A stretch of 64,000 nt of DNA. Origin: Streptomyces venezuelae. GTDB lineage: Bacteria; Actinomycetota; Actinomycetes; Streptomycetales; Streptomycetaceae. Where the stretch lies: assembly GCF_008642315.1 (NCBI RefSeq), contig NZ_CP029192.1:3410001-3474000 (forward strand), given 5' to 3'. The notes under the pieces are model-generated. The model did not search any database. It saw only the letters and a list, made by a program, of their open reading frames with translations, and was not told the DNA's origin. How positions within the stretch are numbered: the first letter of the stretch is position 1; the number at the start of each line of letters is the position of its first letter. A program made the position numbers and the translations under genes. Of this stretch, positions 62,816-64,000 are shown one piece after another.

Positions 62816-64000
62816 ATGCCTGCTGCCAGTAGCGGGGCGTCCGTCACCCATGCGGTCGCCCCCGCCCCGCCGTCCCCCGATGCCGATACCCGACTGACCC
62901 CGGGCGGGCCCGGCTACCGCCGGATGAGCTTCGCGCTCTTCCTCGCCGGCGTCGCCACTTTCGCCCTCCTCTACTCCACGCAGGCTCTCCTCCCCCTCGT
63001 CTCCGCCGACTTCGGCGTGAGCGCGAGCACGGCGAGCTGGACGGTGTCGGGTGCCACGGGCGCACTGGCCCTGTTCGTCCTGCCGCTGAGCGCGCTCAGC
63101 GAGCGCTACGGGCGGCGCACGATGATGACCGCCTCCCTCACCGTCGCCGTCGCCGTCGGGCTCCTCGTCCCCTTCTCCCCGTCGGTCGAGGTGCTGATCG
63201 CGCTGCGCGCGGTGCAGGGCGCGGCCCTCGCGGGGCTCCCCGCGTCCGCCATGGCGTTCCTCGCCGAAGAGGTGCGGCCCAAGGCTCTGGTCGCCGCGAT
63301 CGGCCTGTTCGTGGCGGGCAACTCCATCGGCGGGATGAGCGGGCGCATCGTCACGGGCTGGGTGGCGCAGGCCTGGGGGTGGCGCGCGGCCGTCGGTGTG
63401 GTCGGCGTCGTCGCGGTGCTGTGCGCGGTCGCCTTCCGCGTACTGCTGCCCGCGCCCCGGCACTTCGCCCCGGGCCCGCTCAGCCCCAGGTCGCTCGCGC
63501 GCACGGTGCGCACGCATCTGTCGAACCCGCTCCTGTGCAGGCTGTACGCGATCGGGGCGCTGTTCATGACCGTGTTCGGCGCGGTCTACACGGTGATCGG
63601 GTACCGCCTCACGGAGGCACCGTTCTCACTGCCGCAGGGCGTCATCGGCTCGATCTTCCTGGTCTACCTCGTCGGCACGGTCTCGTCGGCCGCCGCCGGG
63701 CGGCTCGTGACGCGACTCGGGCGGCGCGGCGCGCTGTACCTGGCGGTGAGCACGACGGCGGGCGGGCTGCTGCTCTCCCTCTCCCCTTCGCTGGTCCTGG
63801 TGCTGCTGGGGCTGGTTCTGATCACGGCCGGGTTCTTCGCGGGGCACGCGGTCGCGTCCTCGTCGGTGAGCCGGACGGCGACGGCCGGGCGCGCGCAGGC
63901 GTCCGCGCTCTACCAGTCCGCGTACTACCTGGGCTCCAGCGCCGGCGGCACGCTCGGCGCGGTCGCCTTCCACGCGGGCGGCTGGGCCGGGACGGTCGGG
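62816..64000 (+). CDS. MFS transporter, cut by window end
   Basis: The visible 395 codons show about 11 membrane segments of a 12-helix pump, with motif A-like SALSERYGRRTMMTASL, the paired AVQGAALAGLPASAMAFL and AIGLFVAGNSIGGMSGRIVTGWVAQAWGWRAAVGVVG. Such proteins (Bcr/CflA/YnfM-like) export drugs or metabolites. Divergent from the LysR gene, a probable regulator. The frame stays open to base 64000, so the C-terminus lies outside. Confidence 0.9.
   Translation, partial: MPAASSGASVTHAVAPAPPSPDADTRLTPGGPGYRRMSFALFLAGVATFALLYSTQALLPLVSADFGVSASTASWTVSGATGALALFVLPLSALSERYGRRTMMTASLTVAVAVGLLVPFSPSVEVLIALRAVQGAALAGLPASAMAFLAEEVRPKALVAAIGLFVAGNSIGGMSGRIVTGWVAQAWGWRAAVGVVGVVAVLCAVAFRVLLPAPRHFAPGPLSPRSLARTVRTHLSNPLLCRLYAIGALFMTVFGAVYTVIGYRLTEAPFSLPQGVIGSIFLVYLVGTVSSAAAGRLVTRLGRRGALYLAVSTTAGGLLLSLSPSLVLVLLGLVLITAGFFAGHAVASSSVSRTATAGRAQASALYQSAYYLGSSAGGTLGAVAFHAGGWAGTVG

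Overview
The window is a 64 kb stretch of chromosome from a Streptomyces or a very close relative. The base composition is very GC-rich, with G or C at almost every third codon position. GTG and TTG starts and GTGA stop-start overlaps are common. The gene families are typical of the genus: clpP3/clpP4/popR, an AfsQ1/AfsQ2/SigQ-like set, acyl-CoA carboxylase with an epsilon subunit, LAxTG sortase substrates, and MmyB- and SigE-family regulators. No rRNA, tRNA, CRISPR array, prophage or complete insertion sequence was seen. The first gene (metB) and the last (an MFS transporter) are cut by the window edges.

Layout. 1-5.5 kb: end of cystathionine gamma-synthase, a sigma factor with a small membrane partner, a MarR regulator, threonine dehydratase and a DrrAB-type ABC exporter. 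5.5-12.2 kb: a CoA-transferase family III gene, clpP3-clpP4 with convergent popR, then an MmyB-type regulator divergent from a zinc alcohol dehydrogenase, and small VOC, HxlR and SnoaL-like genes. 12.2-19 kb: secreted enzymes (giant subtilisin, zinc metalloprotease, L,D-transpeptidase lipoprotein). 19-25.9 kb: a sortase-type surface protein, a MepB-like protein, a degenerate inositol-monophosphatase-like protein, a polysaccharide deacetylase, hutH, a membrane protein and a GAF-GGDEF protein. 26-34.6 kb: enoyl-CoA hydratase, class III adenylate cyclase, biotin ligase, carboxyltransferase beta and epsilon subunits, Maf and the biotinylated carboxylase alpha subunit. 34.6-40.5 kb: a 121-bp tandem repeat array, membrane and regulatory genes, and an LpdA-type flavoprotein. 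40.5-49.5 kb: purine nucleoside phosphorylase, phosphohexomutase, a GT-C membrane protein, deoC and a two-gene aldehyde dehydrogenase. 49.5-53 kb: a TetR/flavin reductase/MFS cassette flanked by two related inverted-repeat elements. 53-64 kb: uridine kinase, sigQ-afsQ1-afsQ2-lipoprotein, VanZ, PspC, adenosine deaminase, an alpha/beta hydrolase, and a LysR regulator divergent from an MFS gene.

The most interesting regulatory signal is a perfect 12-bp palindrome, CTACGCGCGTAG. It occurs three times, each time just upstream of a nucleoside-degradation gene: PNP, deoC and add. With the phosphohexomutase and the deoC-linked aldehyde dehydrogenase pair, these genes form a plausible route from (deoxy)adenosine to pentose phosphates, glyceraldehyde-3-phosphate and acetate. 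The aldehyde dehydrogenase pair looks like an ALDH16 enzyme split into two overlapping genes, one catalytic and one lacking the catalytic cysteine region.

Other points of note: ClpP4 has Gly where the catalytic His should be. PopR ends in Ala-Ala next to candidate PopR sites. A sequence matching the published AfsQ1 operator lies between sigQ and afsQ1. Palindromic candidate operators precede the DrrAB genes and the TetR gene. Two MITE-like elements with CTAG ends supply the stop codons of their neighbours. The 3' end of the GT-C gene has a diverged duplicate.
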